Source of the DNA: Alphaproteobacteria bacterium HT1-32
GTDB lineage: Bacteria; Pseudomonadota; Alphaproteobacteria; Rhodospirillales; HT1-32
Direction of reading: 5' to 3'
Assembly (NCBI GenBank): GCA_009649675.1
Contig: WJPL01000001.1
Span: forward strand, 1,446,469-1,510,468
DNA: 64,000 bases
Below, one piece after another: positions 54,550-62,285 of the stretch. The notes beneath the pieces are model-generated. The model did not search any database. It had not been told where the DNA came from and was given only the letters and a program-made list of their open reading frames with translations. Each line of letters begins with the position of its first letter. Positions within the stretch are counted from its first letter, which is position 1. The position numbers and the translations under genes were made by a program.

Positions 54550-54975
54550 CTAGATAAAGATAACCGAACCGTCGCGTGAGGCGTCGTTCAGCAGGGTTAC
54601 CAGCCCGGCGACCTCCAGCGGCAGATCATCGCGCAGGTCAGCTGCGGTCAGCCCCTCTGCCCGCAGCCCCATCTCACAGACAATGAACCGGACCCCCAGT
54701 GTGCTGCAGGCCTGCAGCAGCTCATCAAAGCCGCCGATGCCCCGGTCGCGATATTCTGCGTCTTTCTCTGCGCCGCTGCGGCCATCTTCGGCGGGCAGGT
54801 TGTGCCAGCCCTCACCGGCCCTCAGCGCACGGGTTGCCGACATGGTGAAGAACAGGGTCGCCGGACGGTTGATGGCGACAGCAGAGCTGGCCATTGCCAG
54901 TGCGTAATGCAGCTTGTCGAAACTGCCGCTGAACAAAACGAGACTGAGTTTCTCTGGCATCTTGTCTGCGCTCAT
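54550..54975 (-). CDS. DsrE-family protein
   Basis: This 141-residue protein has the DsrE/TusD alpha-beta fold: LSLVLFSGSFDKLHYALAMASSAV near the start, PATLFFTMSATRAL and the late ACSTLGVRFIVCEMG with two cysteines. Related proteins handle persulfide sulfur or act as peroxiredoxin-like proteins; the role here is unknown. It lies downstream of the MoeB-like gene with a 24-bp gap, a possible sulfur-transfer pairing. The ATG at 54975 follows an in-frame GTG. Confidence 0.85.
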   Translation of the reverse strand: MSADKMPEKLSLVLFSGSFDKLHYALAMASSAVAINRPATLFFTMSATRALRAGEGWHNLPAEDGRSGAEKDAEYRDRGIGGFDELLQACSTLGVRFIVCEMGLRAEGLTAADLRDDLPLEVAGLVTLLNDASRDGSVIFI

Positions 54976-54999
54976 CACCGGCTCCGGCAGAAAACTGAT

Positions 55000-55791
55000 T
55001 CAGGCATCATGGGCGGACAGGTCGGTAATGGTCGGGGTTTTGCCGCAGAGGGCACAATCCGGGTCTTTTGGCAGCCGGATGGTCCGGAAGGTTGCGCCGA
55101 GGGCATCGTAGAGGATCAGCCGGCCGGCCAGACTGTCGCCGATACCGATGATTTCCTTCACTACTTCTGCGGCCTGTAATGAGCCGGCAACACCGGCCAG
55201 CGCGCCGATTACCCCGGCTTCCGAACAGCTGGGTATCATGCCCGACGGCGGTGCGCTGGATTGCAGGCAGCGATAACAGGGTGAGACGCCGTCATAGCCC
55301 CGGTAGGTGGCGATCTGGCCGTCAAAGCGCAGGATCGCCGCAGAAACCAGTGTCTTGCGGGTCAGAAAGCAGGCGTCATTCACCAGAAAACGGGTGGTAA
55401 AATTATCCGAACCATCGGCGACGATATCGTAGCTTCCGATGATATCGAGGGCGTTTCTGGCGGTCAGGCGCTGTTCATGGGTTTCTGTCCGGATATCCGG
55501 GTTGATTGCCCGCAGCCGGTCAGCGGCGCTGTCGACCTTGGCCCGGCCGACGCTGTCTGTCTGATGCAGGATCTGGCGCTGCAGGTTGGACAGGTCGACA
55601 TGGTCGTCGTCGATAACACCCAGGGTGCCGACTCCGGCAGCGGCAAGATACAGCAGCAGAGGCGATCCGAGACCACCGGCCCCGATCACCAGAACGCGGG
55701 CATTGAGAAGCTTTTCCTGACCTATCCCGCCGATTTCGGGCAGGATGATATGGCGGGCATAACGCTGAATCTGTGTTTCGGTGAATTCCAT
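55000..55791 (-). CDS. moeB: MoeB/ThiF/HesA family adenylyltransferase
   Basis: These E1-like enzymes adenylate the C-terminal glycine of a sulfur-carrier protein (MoaD or ThiS). The 263-residue protein starts with RYARHIILPEIGGIGQEKL and has the ATP loop VIGAGGLGSPLL (35-46), DDDHVDLSNLQRQ, VADGSDNFTTR and a zinc site of two CxxC pairs (CYRC and CALC). No rhodanese domain follows. It could serve molybdopterin or thiamine synthesis; MoeB is the likelier role by similarity. Confidence 0.9.
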   Translation of the reverse strand: MEFTETQIQRYARHIILPEIGGIGQEKLLNARVLVIGAGGLGSPLLLYLAAAGVGTLGVIDDDHVDLSNLQRQILHQTDSVGRAKVDSAADRLRAINPDIRTETHEQRLTARNALDIIGSYDIVADGSDNFTTRFLVNDACFLTRKTLVSAAILRFDGQIATYRGYDGVSPCYRCLQSSAPPSGMIPSCSEAGVIGALAGVAGSLQAAEVVKEIIGIGDSLAGRLILYDALGATFRTIRLPKDPDCALCGKTPTITDLSAHDA

Positions 55792-55845
55792 GGGGACAGT
55801 CTATACCGACCGGGGCAGTCTGCGCCAACAGCGGCAGGGCAGCGA

Positions 55846-56790
55846 TCACCGGGCGCGGGGATGGGCTCCGTCATAAACGGTCATCATGCGGGCACCATCA
55901 ACCTGCGTATAACGCTGGGTGGTCGACAGCGAGGCATGGCCAAGCAGTTCCTGAATCGTGCGCAGATCACCTCCCCCGGACAGCAGATGGGTGGCAAAAC
56001 TGTGCCGCAGGGCATGTGGTGTGGCAGAGTCCGGCAGGCCCATGAGATCGCGCAGGCGCCTGACCTGGCGTTGCACGACACCGGGATTCAGCCGGCTGCC
56101 ACGGGCACCGATGAACAGGGGATCACCCTTTTCGGCCGGAAAGGGCCGGAGTTTCAGATAGCGCTCTGTCGCCTCGCGGATAATCGGCAGTACCGGGACA
56201 ACCCGCTGCTTGTTGCCCTTCCCGGTAATGGTCATCGCATCGCGATCCGGGAGGTCGCCGACATTCATGGCCAGCGCTTCGGAGATACGAAGCCCGCAGC
56301 CATACAGCAGCGTCATCAGTGCCATGTCCCGTGCCTGTATCCACGGCTTGTCGCTGATCTCGCCAATCACCGTCATGGCATCCAGCGCTTCATCAGTCGA
56401 CAGCGGTTTCGGGACGGCCTGCGGCAGTTTCGGAGTTCTGACACCGGCGATGGCGGAATTTTCAGCGATGCCGCGTTTCTCCATGAAACGGAAAAATCCC
56501 CGCAGCGTCGACATTGCCCGGGCGGTTGAGGTCCGGGCCAGATTCCGGGAGGCCCGTTCCGCCAGATAGCTGCGGAAATCGGTGGCCCCCAGTCGTGCCA
56601 GATCGGGTATGCCCGGCGGGTGGCCGAGATGCTGGCAGAGAAAGTTCAGGAAGGCGGTAATATCGCGCTGATAGGCGTCAATCGTATGGCCGGATGATCG
56701 TTTCTCATCGGCCAGCCATCGCCGCCATTCCCCGATTGCGTCGAGGACGGCGGGTTCGGCGATCAGTTTCAGCTTTTCGGCTGCAGCCAT
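55846..56790 (-). CDS. xerC: Tyrosine recombinase XerC
   Basis: XerC acts with XerD at dif to resolve chromosome dimers. The 314-residue protein has an N-terminal SAM-like core-binding domain (EWRRWLADEKRSSGHTIDAY) and a catalytic domain. The catalytic domain has the Arg of YGCGLRISEALAM, the Lys region GKGNKQRVVPVL, HALRHSFATHLL, LGHASLSTTQRYT and the nucleophile Tyr in TQRYTQ. It is downstream of the DUF484 gene, overlapping by 22 nt, the same linkage seen in gammaproteobacteria. Confidence 0.93.
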   Translation of the reverse strand: MAAAEKLKLIAEPAVLDAIGEWRRWLADEKRSSGHTIDAYQRDITAFLNFLCQHLGHPPGIPDLARLGATDFRSYLAERASRNLARTSTARAMSTLRGFFRFMEKRGIAENSAIAGVRTPKLPQAVPKPLSTDEALDAMTVIGEISDKPWIQARDMALMTLLYGCGLRISEALAMNVGDLPDRDAMTITGKGNKQRVVPVLPIIREATERYLKLRPFPAEKGDPLFIGARGSRLNPGVVQRQVRRLRDLMGLPDSATPHALRHSFATHLLSGGGDLRTIQELLGHASLSTTQRYTQVDGARMMTVYDGAHPRAR

Positions 56791-57491
56791 TTTTGCAGCA
56801 GTGTTTCAGCAACATGGGCAAGGAAACACAGCAGTTCAGTCCCCTGCCCGGGCTGGAACAGGCCCGCTTCGCGGGATCCCAGGGCCAGCATGCCCGCAGG
56901 AACTGACGGCGTTTCATGAAGACGTACCAGAGCCTGTGAACGGACCAGACCTGCGGCACCGGCATAAATAACAGATGACCCGAAGGCTTCACTTTCCAGC
57001 ATGACATCCTGACCCGGGCCAATCAGCGCATTGACGGTGCCGGTCGGCAGCCGGCGCACCAGCGCACCCTGAAGCTCGTGCCGGACAGGCCCCTGCAATT
57101 CGAAGCCGATGGTCACGACATCGATATCCAGCAGAACAGGCAGTTCTCCCGAGATGATTTCAAGGAACTGGTCAAGTTCGCTGGCGCCGATCATTGCCAG
57201 TGCGGCAGCGTGGCTGCGCGCCTGAATTGACATGTTGCTGCGGCTGGCTGCGATGATTTCGGAAGCACAGAACTGCAACCGGCCCATTTCCGACTGCATC
57301 CGTTCCAGCAGGAACTGCTGCATGTCGATGACCGGCTCGCCATCGCTGAACCGTTTTGGTGCGCCCATCTGGGCAAGCACTTCCGGATGGCGGTCAAGAA
57401 AATCCGGATTGGTCCGCAGATAGTCCGCAACCCGCATCGAATCGAGATCGATTTCGGTCTGCTGTTCCAGGTTTTCTGCTGGCTTTGGCAT
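56769..57491 (-). CDS. DUF484 family protein
   Basis: This 240-residue GAF-like protein is of unknown function. Family signatures are VADYLRTNPDFLDRHPEVLAQM, FLLERMQSEM and the late GMLALGSREAGLFQPGQGTELLCFLAHVAE region (quoted in two parts: ALGSREAGLFQ and GTELLCFLAHVAE). DUF484 genes are typically adjacent to xerC, as here. I prefer the ATG at 57491, preceded by AAGGGG; an ATG at 57512 is also in frame. Confidence 0.85.
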   Translation of the reverse strand: MPKPAENLEQQTEIDLDSMRVADYLRTNPDFLDRHPEVLAQMGAPKRFSDGEPVIDMQQFLLERMQSEMGRLQFCASEIIAASRSNMSIQARSHAAALAMIGASELDQFLEIISGELPVLLDIDVVTIGFELQGPVRHELQGALVRRLPTGTVNALIGPGQDVMLESEAFGSSVIYAGAAGLVRSQALVRLHETPSVPAGMLALGSREAGLFQPGQGTELLCFLAHVAETLLQKWLQPKS

Positions 57492-57531
57492 TCCCCGTAC
57501 CCCTTTTGTCATGCCCGGCAACCCGATCCGG

Positions 57532-58191
57532 TCACTGCGGCAGAATTGATTGACCGGTCTTTTCCCAGTCGTCCAGGAATGCTTTTAGCCCCTTATCCGT
57601 TAACGGATGGTTGTAAAGCTGACGTAAAGTTGCAGGAGGCAGGGTCGCGACGTCGGCGCCCATATGGGCGGCACGGACCACATGCAGGGGTGAACGGACG
57701 GAAGCGACAAGCACTTCCGTTGCAAAATCGTAGGCTGCGTAGATGTCGCAGATATCGCCGATCAGCTCCATTCCGTCCTGTCCGATATCGTCGAGCCGGC
57801 CGACAAACGGTGAAATGAAGGTTGCCCCTGCCTTGGCAGCCAGCAGGGCCTGTGCCGAGGAGAAGCAGAGCGTTACATTGACCATGGTCCCGGCTCCGGT
57901 CAGTGCCTTGCAGGTGCGCAGGCCATCAACCGTCAGGGGCACCTTGACGGCGACATTGTTTGCAATCGCTGCGAGGTACTGGCCTTCCTTCATCATGCCC
58001 GCATAATCAGTTGCGGTGACTTCGGCGCTGACAGGGCCATCGACAATGTCGCAAATTTCGGCGATGACATCAGCGATTTTTGCGCCAGACTTGGCGATGA
58101 GGGACGGGTTGGTGGTTACACCGTCAACCATGCCGGTTTCGTTGATATCCCGGATTTCGGTGACGTCGGCGGTATCGATAAAGAACTTCAT
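57532..58191 (-). CDS. tal: Short-form transaldolase (TalC/MipB family)
   Basis: Transaldolase moves dihydroxyacetone units between sugar phosphates in the pentose phosphate pathway. The 219-residue TIM barrel has the Schiff-base Lys83 in VAVKVPLT. Glu57 (SAEVTAT), where E. coli fructose-6-phosphate aldolase has Gln, and Phe in [11 protein letters not shown], where the aldolase has Tyr, point to transaldolase rather than aldolase activity. The start [13 protein letters not shown] and GVTTNPSL are typical. Confidence 0.92.
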   Translation of the reverse strand: MKFFIDTADVTEIRDINETGMVDGVTTNPSLIAKSGAKIADVIAEICDIVDGPVSAEVTATDYAGMMKEGQYLAAIANNVAVKVPLTVDGLRTCKALTGAGTMVNVTLCFSSAQALLAAKAGATFISPFVGRLDDIGQDGMELIGDICDIYAAYDFATEVLVASVRSPLHVVRAAHMGADVATLPPATLRQLYNHPLTDKGLKAFLDDWEKTGQSILPQ

Positions 58192-58268
58192 CTGTTTTCC
58201 ACTTCGGGGTCTGGATCCGCATTATTTTGCGAGTGCGACAGAATTACTTGGAACCTATAGTATAGCTC

Positions 58269-60464
58269 ATGGAATCCGGCAACGTAAATCAAGGTCAGAC
58301 CCGGGTCTCTGTTCTGCTTCCCTTGCCCTTGTCCGGCGCCTACGACTATCGCGCCGATATTAGTCTTGGATTACAACCGGGCGATATTGTCGAGGTGCCG
58401 CTCGGGCACCAGAAACGCATCGGCGTGGTCTGGGGCATGGCAGAGGGTGATGTCACTGACGGGCGTCTGAAAGATGTCATTCTGAAGCATGACGGTGTGC
58501 GTCTGCCCGATGCCGTATTGCGGCTGGTCGACTGGATTGCCGATTATACCCTGAGCCCGCCGGGGGCTGTTCTCCGCATGGCGCTCAGCGTGCCCAGGGC
58601 GCTGGAGCCACCGCCGGTTCAGCGTGCCTACCTGACAGAACCGGGGTTTGACCTGAGCAGCCTGCGCATGACCCCGGCGCGGCAGCGAATACTGGATATC
58701 GCGGCGGATGGTCCGCCCCGGACAATGCGCGAACTGGCGGAAGAGGCGGGTGTTGGTCAGTCCGTCGTCAAAGGTCTCTGGCAGGCAGGTGCCCTGCAGG
58801 AACTTCTGCAGCCGGCGGACCCGCGCATCATCGCTCCCGATCCGGACAGGCTGGCTCCCGGGCTTTCGGCCGATCAGCGGGTTTCTGCTGATGCTCTTGC
58901 CGGGGCTATCGGCCAGGGCTTCTCGGTGCATCTGCTCGACGGGGTGACCGGAGCCGGCAAGACCGAAGTGTATCATGAGGCGATTGCCGAGGCGTTGCGC
59001 CAGAACCGGCAGGTTCTCGTCATGCTGCCGGAAATTGCCCTGAGCCCGCCTTCACTGGACCGTTTTGCGCGCCGTTTTGGTGTCTGCCCGACCCTCTGGC
59101 ACTCCGAAATCAGTCAGACTGCCCGGCGTCAGAACTGGCGGGCGGTGGCAGATGGCAGGGCGCGGGTGGTTGTCGGTGCCCGGTCTGCCCTGTTTCTGCC
59201 GTTTGCCGAACTTGGCCTGATGGTCATTGATGAGGAACATGACGCCGCCTTCAAGCAGGAAGAGGGGGTGATCTACAATGCCCGGGACATGGCCGTGGTG
59301 CGGGCCCGTATTGAACATATCCCGATTGTCCTGGCTTCTGCCACGCCGTCGCTGGAGACCATCACCAATGCAGAGGCCGGCCGGTATGCCCGTCATCGTC
59401 TGACGGCCCGGTTCGGCGGGGCAACCCTGCCGGAGGTCGAGGTGATCGACATGCGCAAACAGGGGCCGGAAGACCGGCGGCACTGGCTGTCCCCGAAGCT
59501 GACGGAGGCACTGGAAACAACCTTCGAGGCAGGCGAGCAGGCAGCCTTGTTCATCAACCGCCGCGGCTATGCCCCCCTGACACTCTGCCGCACCTGTGGT
59601 CACCGGATGCAATGCCCGCGCTGTACGTCATGGCTGGTTGAACACCGGCTGGCCGGACGGTTGCAGTGTCACCATTGCGGTTATGCGGCCCGGAAGCCGA
59701 AAAACTGCCCGTCCTGCGAGGCGGAAGATACCCTTGCTGCCTGTGGTCCGGGGGTTGAACGGCTGGCGGAGGAGGCCATCGGCCTCTGGCCGCAACGCAA
59801 TGTGCTGATCGCAACCTCCGATACGGTGCGGGGACCGGATGCGGCGGCTGAAATGGTACGACAGGTGACGGATCGCGAAGTTGATTTGCTGGTCGGAACC
59901 CAGCTGATCGCCAAGGGGCATCATTTCCCCCTGCTGACGCTGGTTGGTGTGGTTGATGCGGATCTGGGGCTGGCAGGCGGCGACCTCCGGGCGGCAGAGC
60001 GAACCTATCAGTTGCTGCATCAGGTGGCGGGTCGCGCCGGGCGGGAAGATCGTCCGGGCAAGGTCCTGCTGCAGACCTATCAGCCGGATCATCCGGTCAT
60101 TCAGGCGCTGGCGTCGGGTGATCGCGATGGTTTCATGGCGGCAGAAAGCGAAGGCCGTAAAGCCGCCGGCATGCCCCCCTTCGGGCGGCTGGCCGGCCTT
60201 GTCGTGTCGGGCAAGGATTTCGGCGCGGTTGAACGTACTGCACGGTCCCTCGCGGGGACGGCCCCGCGGGACGCCGGGCTGGAAGTCTGGGGCCCGGCCC
60301 CTGCCCCGCTGGCCGTGCTGCGTGGCCGGCACAGGATGCGGCTGCTGATGTGCACGGAACGCCGGATTGATATTCAGGCTGCATTGCGGGCCTGGATGAA
60401 GGCGACAGAGATTCCGTCCAGTGTCCGGGTCCAGATCGACGTCGATCCCTATTCGTTCATGTAG
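58269..60464 (+). CDS. priA: Primosomal protein N' (replication restart helicase)
   Basis: PriA recognises stalled forks and restarts replication. The 731-residue protein has the 3'-DNA-binding domain (about 10-110), a winged-helix region and helicase motifs. Those are Walker A GVTGAGKTEVYHEA (about 226-239), Walker B LMVIDEEHDAAFKQEEG and LASATPSLE. A zinc-binding set of cysteines (LCRTCGHRMQCPRC, CHHCG, CPSCEA) and TQLIAKGHHFP follow. It diverges from the transaldolase gene. Confidence 0.96.
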   Translation: MESGNVNQGQTRVSVLLPLPLSGAYDYRADISLGLQPGDIVEVPLGHQKRIGVVWGMAEGDVTDGRLKDVILKHDGVRLPDAVLRLVDWIADYTLSPPGAVLRMALSVPRALEPPPVQRAYLTEPGFDLSSLRMTPARQRILDIAADGPPRTMRELAEEAGVGQSVVKGLWQAGALQELLQPADPRIIAPDPDRLAPGLSADQRVSADALAGAIGQGFSVHLLDGVTGAGKTEVYHEAIAEALRQNRQVLVMLPEIALSPPSLDRFARRFGVCPTLWHSEISQTARRQNWRAVADGRARVVVGARSALFLPFAELGLMVIDEEHDAAFKQEEGVIYNARDMAVVRARIEHIPIVLASATPSLETITNAEAGRYARHRLTARFGGATLPEVEVIDMRKQGPEDRRHWLSPKLTEALETTFEAGEQAALFINRRGYAPLTLCRTCGHRMQCPRCTSWLVEHRLAGRLQCHHCGYAARKPKNCPSCEAEDTLAACGPGVERLAEEAIGLWPQRNVLIATSDTVRGPDAAAEMVRQVTDREVDLLVGTQLIAKGHHFPLLTLVGVVDADLGLAGGDLRAAERTYQLLHQVAGRAGREDRPGKVLLQTYQPDHPVIQALASGDRDGFMAAESEGRKAAGMPPFGRLAGLVVSGKDFGAVERTARSLAGTAPRDAGLEVWGPAPAPLAVLRGRHRMRLLMCTERRIDIQAALRAWMKATEIPSSVRVQIDVDPYSFM

Positions 60465-60486
60465 TCCGGAGACTGACGGCTGACGT

Positions 60487-60798
60487 TCAGAAATGCTCGT
60501 CGCGGATGACTTCGGTGTCGGTCATGCTGATGACCCCGATATGACGGGACAGCAGATTATGGACGGCTTCCAGTACCTCGCGGGCGACAGAGGGATCGAC
60601 GATGGCGATCACCATGACCATGCGTCCGGCATCAATGATCATACCCTGCCGTTCCCAGTCACCGGCGGCACCGCTGCCCTGCATGACCGGCAGGACGGTG
60701 TGGCCGCGCACACCCTGTTCGCCCAGCAGTTTCACCAGCCGGTTCAGAACAGGGGCTTCGATAATGATTTCAATGCGTTTCTTCGTATGAGTCTGCAT
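60487..60798 (-). CDS. P-II-like protein of the SbtB type
   Basis: This 103-residue protein looks like a ferredoxin-like P-II fold: RIEIIIEAPVLNRLVKLLGE, then MVMVIAIVDPSVAREVLEAVHNLL. Its place 17 bp downstream of an SbtA-like permease gene matches cyanobacterial sbtA-sbtB, where SbtB inhibits the bicarbonate transporter according to adenine nucleotides and cAMP. The C-terminal cysteine motif of many cyanobacterial SbtB proteins is absent. The family assignment rests largely on context. Confidence 0.75.
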   Translation of the reverse strand: MQTHTKKRIEIIIEAPVLNRLVKLLGEQGVRGHTVLPVMQGSGAAGDWERQGMIIDAGRMVMVIAIVDPSVAREVLEAVHNLLSRHIGVISMTDTEVIRDEHF

Positions 60799-60815
60799 GA
60801 TGTCTTCTCCCGGTC

Positions 60816-61811
60816 TCAGGCGGCCATACCGGCGATTGCCACATAAAGCGGAATGCCGAGGGTCAGGTTGAAGGGGAAGGTGATGGCCAGCGACAGGGTC
60901 AGCGATATCGCCGGGTCAGCTTCCGGCAGGGCAAGGCGCATGGCGGCGGGGACAGCGATATAGGAGGCGCTGGCGGACAGGGTCATCAGCAGCGCCGCAG
61001 AGCCCGGCTCCATACCCGTCAGGGAGGCTGCGAGATATCCCACGGCGGCACCGATCAGTGGCATGTAAAGGCCGAAGGCGATTGTCCGCCAGTCCAGCTT
61101 CGACCCGCTGCGCGAGAAGCCGCGTCCGGCAATCAGGCCCATATCCAGCAGGAAGATGCAGAGCACCCCCTTGAACGGGTCGACAATGAAGGGTGCGATC
61201 ATGGTCAGGCCGTCATGGCCGGTGATACAGCCGATCAGGAACGAGCCGGCCAGCAGAAGGATGCTGCCGTTCACGGCGATTTCACGCAGTAACTCGCGGT
61301 CGAGTCCCCCGCCCCCCGTGCCACCGGTATCGCCCGCCCGGCTGAGGCCGGTGGCCAGCAGCAGACCGGCAAGGATGGCCGGGGCTTCCATAACCGCGGC
61401 AACTGCAACCATATGGCCGTCATAGCCAATACCGAACTGGTTCAGGGCCTGGGTTGCGGCGATGAAGGTCACAATGCTGATGGAGCCGTAATGGGCCGCA
61501 ACCGCGCCGGCATCAATGCGTGACAGACCGGTTGCAAACCGCAGGACCATAAAGGCCATGAACGGAATCACCGTACTGAGCAGTGCCCCGGCAATCAGCG
61601 CCAGAACCAGTGACAGACTGATGCCACTGGCCGCGACTTCTGCCCCGCCCTTGAAGCCGATGGCCATGACCAGATAAAGCGAGATGCCCTTGGCAATGGC
61701 CTCCGGAATGGCGAGATCGCTCCGGACCAGTGAGGCAATAAAGCCGAGGGCGAAAAACAGCACCATGGGGGCCAGCAGGTTGGCCGCCGCGATATCAATG
61801 ATTCCCTGCAT
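60816..61811 (-). CDS. sbtA: Sodium-dependent bicarbonate transporter, SbtA family
   Basis: SbtA imports bicarbonate with Na+ at the inner membrane. The 331-residue protein has about ten membrane segments. Family-like segments are NLLAPMVLFFALGF (N-terminal), AAHYGSISIVTFIAA, VVMEAPAILAGLLL (as AAVMEAPAILAGLL), KGVLCIFLLDMGLIAGR and TLSASASYIAVPAAMR. A Gly-rich cytoplasmic loop (about 160-170) separates the halves. Carbon-fixation genes are absent, so it may supply carboxylases or pH control. It forms an operon with the P-II-like gene. Confidence 0.88.
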   Translation of the reverse strand: MQGIIDIAAANLLAPMVLFFALGFIASLVRSDLAIPEAIAKGISLYLVMAIGFKGGAEVAASGISLSLVLALIAGALLSTVIPFMAFMVLRFATGLSRIDAGAVAAHYGSISIVTFIAATQALNQFGIGYDGHMVAVAAVMEAPAILAGLLLATGLSRAGDTGGTGGGGLDRELLREIAVNGSILLLAGSFLIGCITGHDGLTMIAPFIVDPFKGVLCIFLLDMGLIAGRGFSRSGSKLDWRTIAFGLYMPLIGAAVGYLAASLTGMEPGSAALLMTLSASASYIAVPAAMRLALPEADPAISLTLSLAITFPFNLTLGIPLYVAIAGMAA

Positions 61812-61826
61812 TCCCGGCCCTCTGTC

Positions 61827-62285
61827 TCAGTTTGCCCATCTGCAGCGTGGCGGCAGGGGAATTTCCCTGACCACGCCCCTGCCCAGCATCAGGGCGCGTC
61901 TTTCTGCGTCACCATATTGTCCCTGTGATTCACGTTCGCAATCCCTCGCATAGCCGGAAGTCACCAGTTCACGGGCAACATCAATGCCGTTTCTGTTGCA
62001 GATACCGAAATGCCGCCGGGCACTGATCTTCTGCGTCAGGCGACAGGTGACCAGCTGATTGCCGACAATCCTGAACAACTCGCGCTGTGCAGCAGCTGCC
62101 CCCTCCTCGCCGTTGCCGGGAGAGACAATCCCGTAGAGCCGGACTTCAACACCACTCATGCTGAAGGTGCGCGAATCAATGATGGCCGTCGCAAAATCAC
62201 GAAGTTCAGAAGCCTGCAAGGAAGCTGCGAAGCCTGATATGAATGTCAGGAGCAGCCCCAGCCAGAAGGTCTTGAATGCCGTCAT
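61827..62285 (-). CDS. Exported nuclease-fold (SNase-like) protein with altered active site
   Basis: This 152-residue protein has a signal peptide (about 1-26) and a staphylococcal-nuclease-like OB fold: VEVRLYGIVSPG, then LVTCRLTQKISARRHFGIC, DVARELVTSGYARDCE and a C-terminal CRW. The family's metal-binding DGD is replaced by DSR and the DRYGR segment by SARRHFG, while the Arg of VRLYGI remains. Catalysis is therefore doubtful; a DNA- or ligand-binding role is possible. It overlaps the permease stop by one base. Confidence 0.75.
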   Translation of the reverse strand: MTAFKTFWLGLLLTFISGFAASLQASELRDFATAIIDSRTFSMSGVEVRLYGIVSPGNGEEGAAAAQRELFRIVGNQLVTCRLTQKISARRHFGICNRNGIDVARELVTSGYARDCERESQGQYGDAERRALMLGRGVVREIPLPPRCRWAN

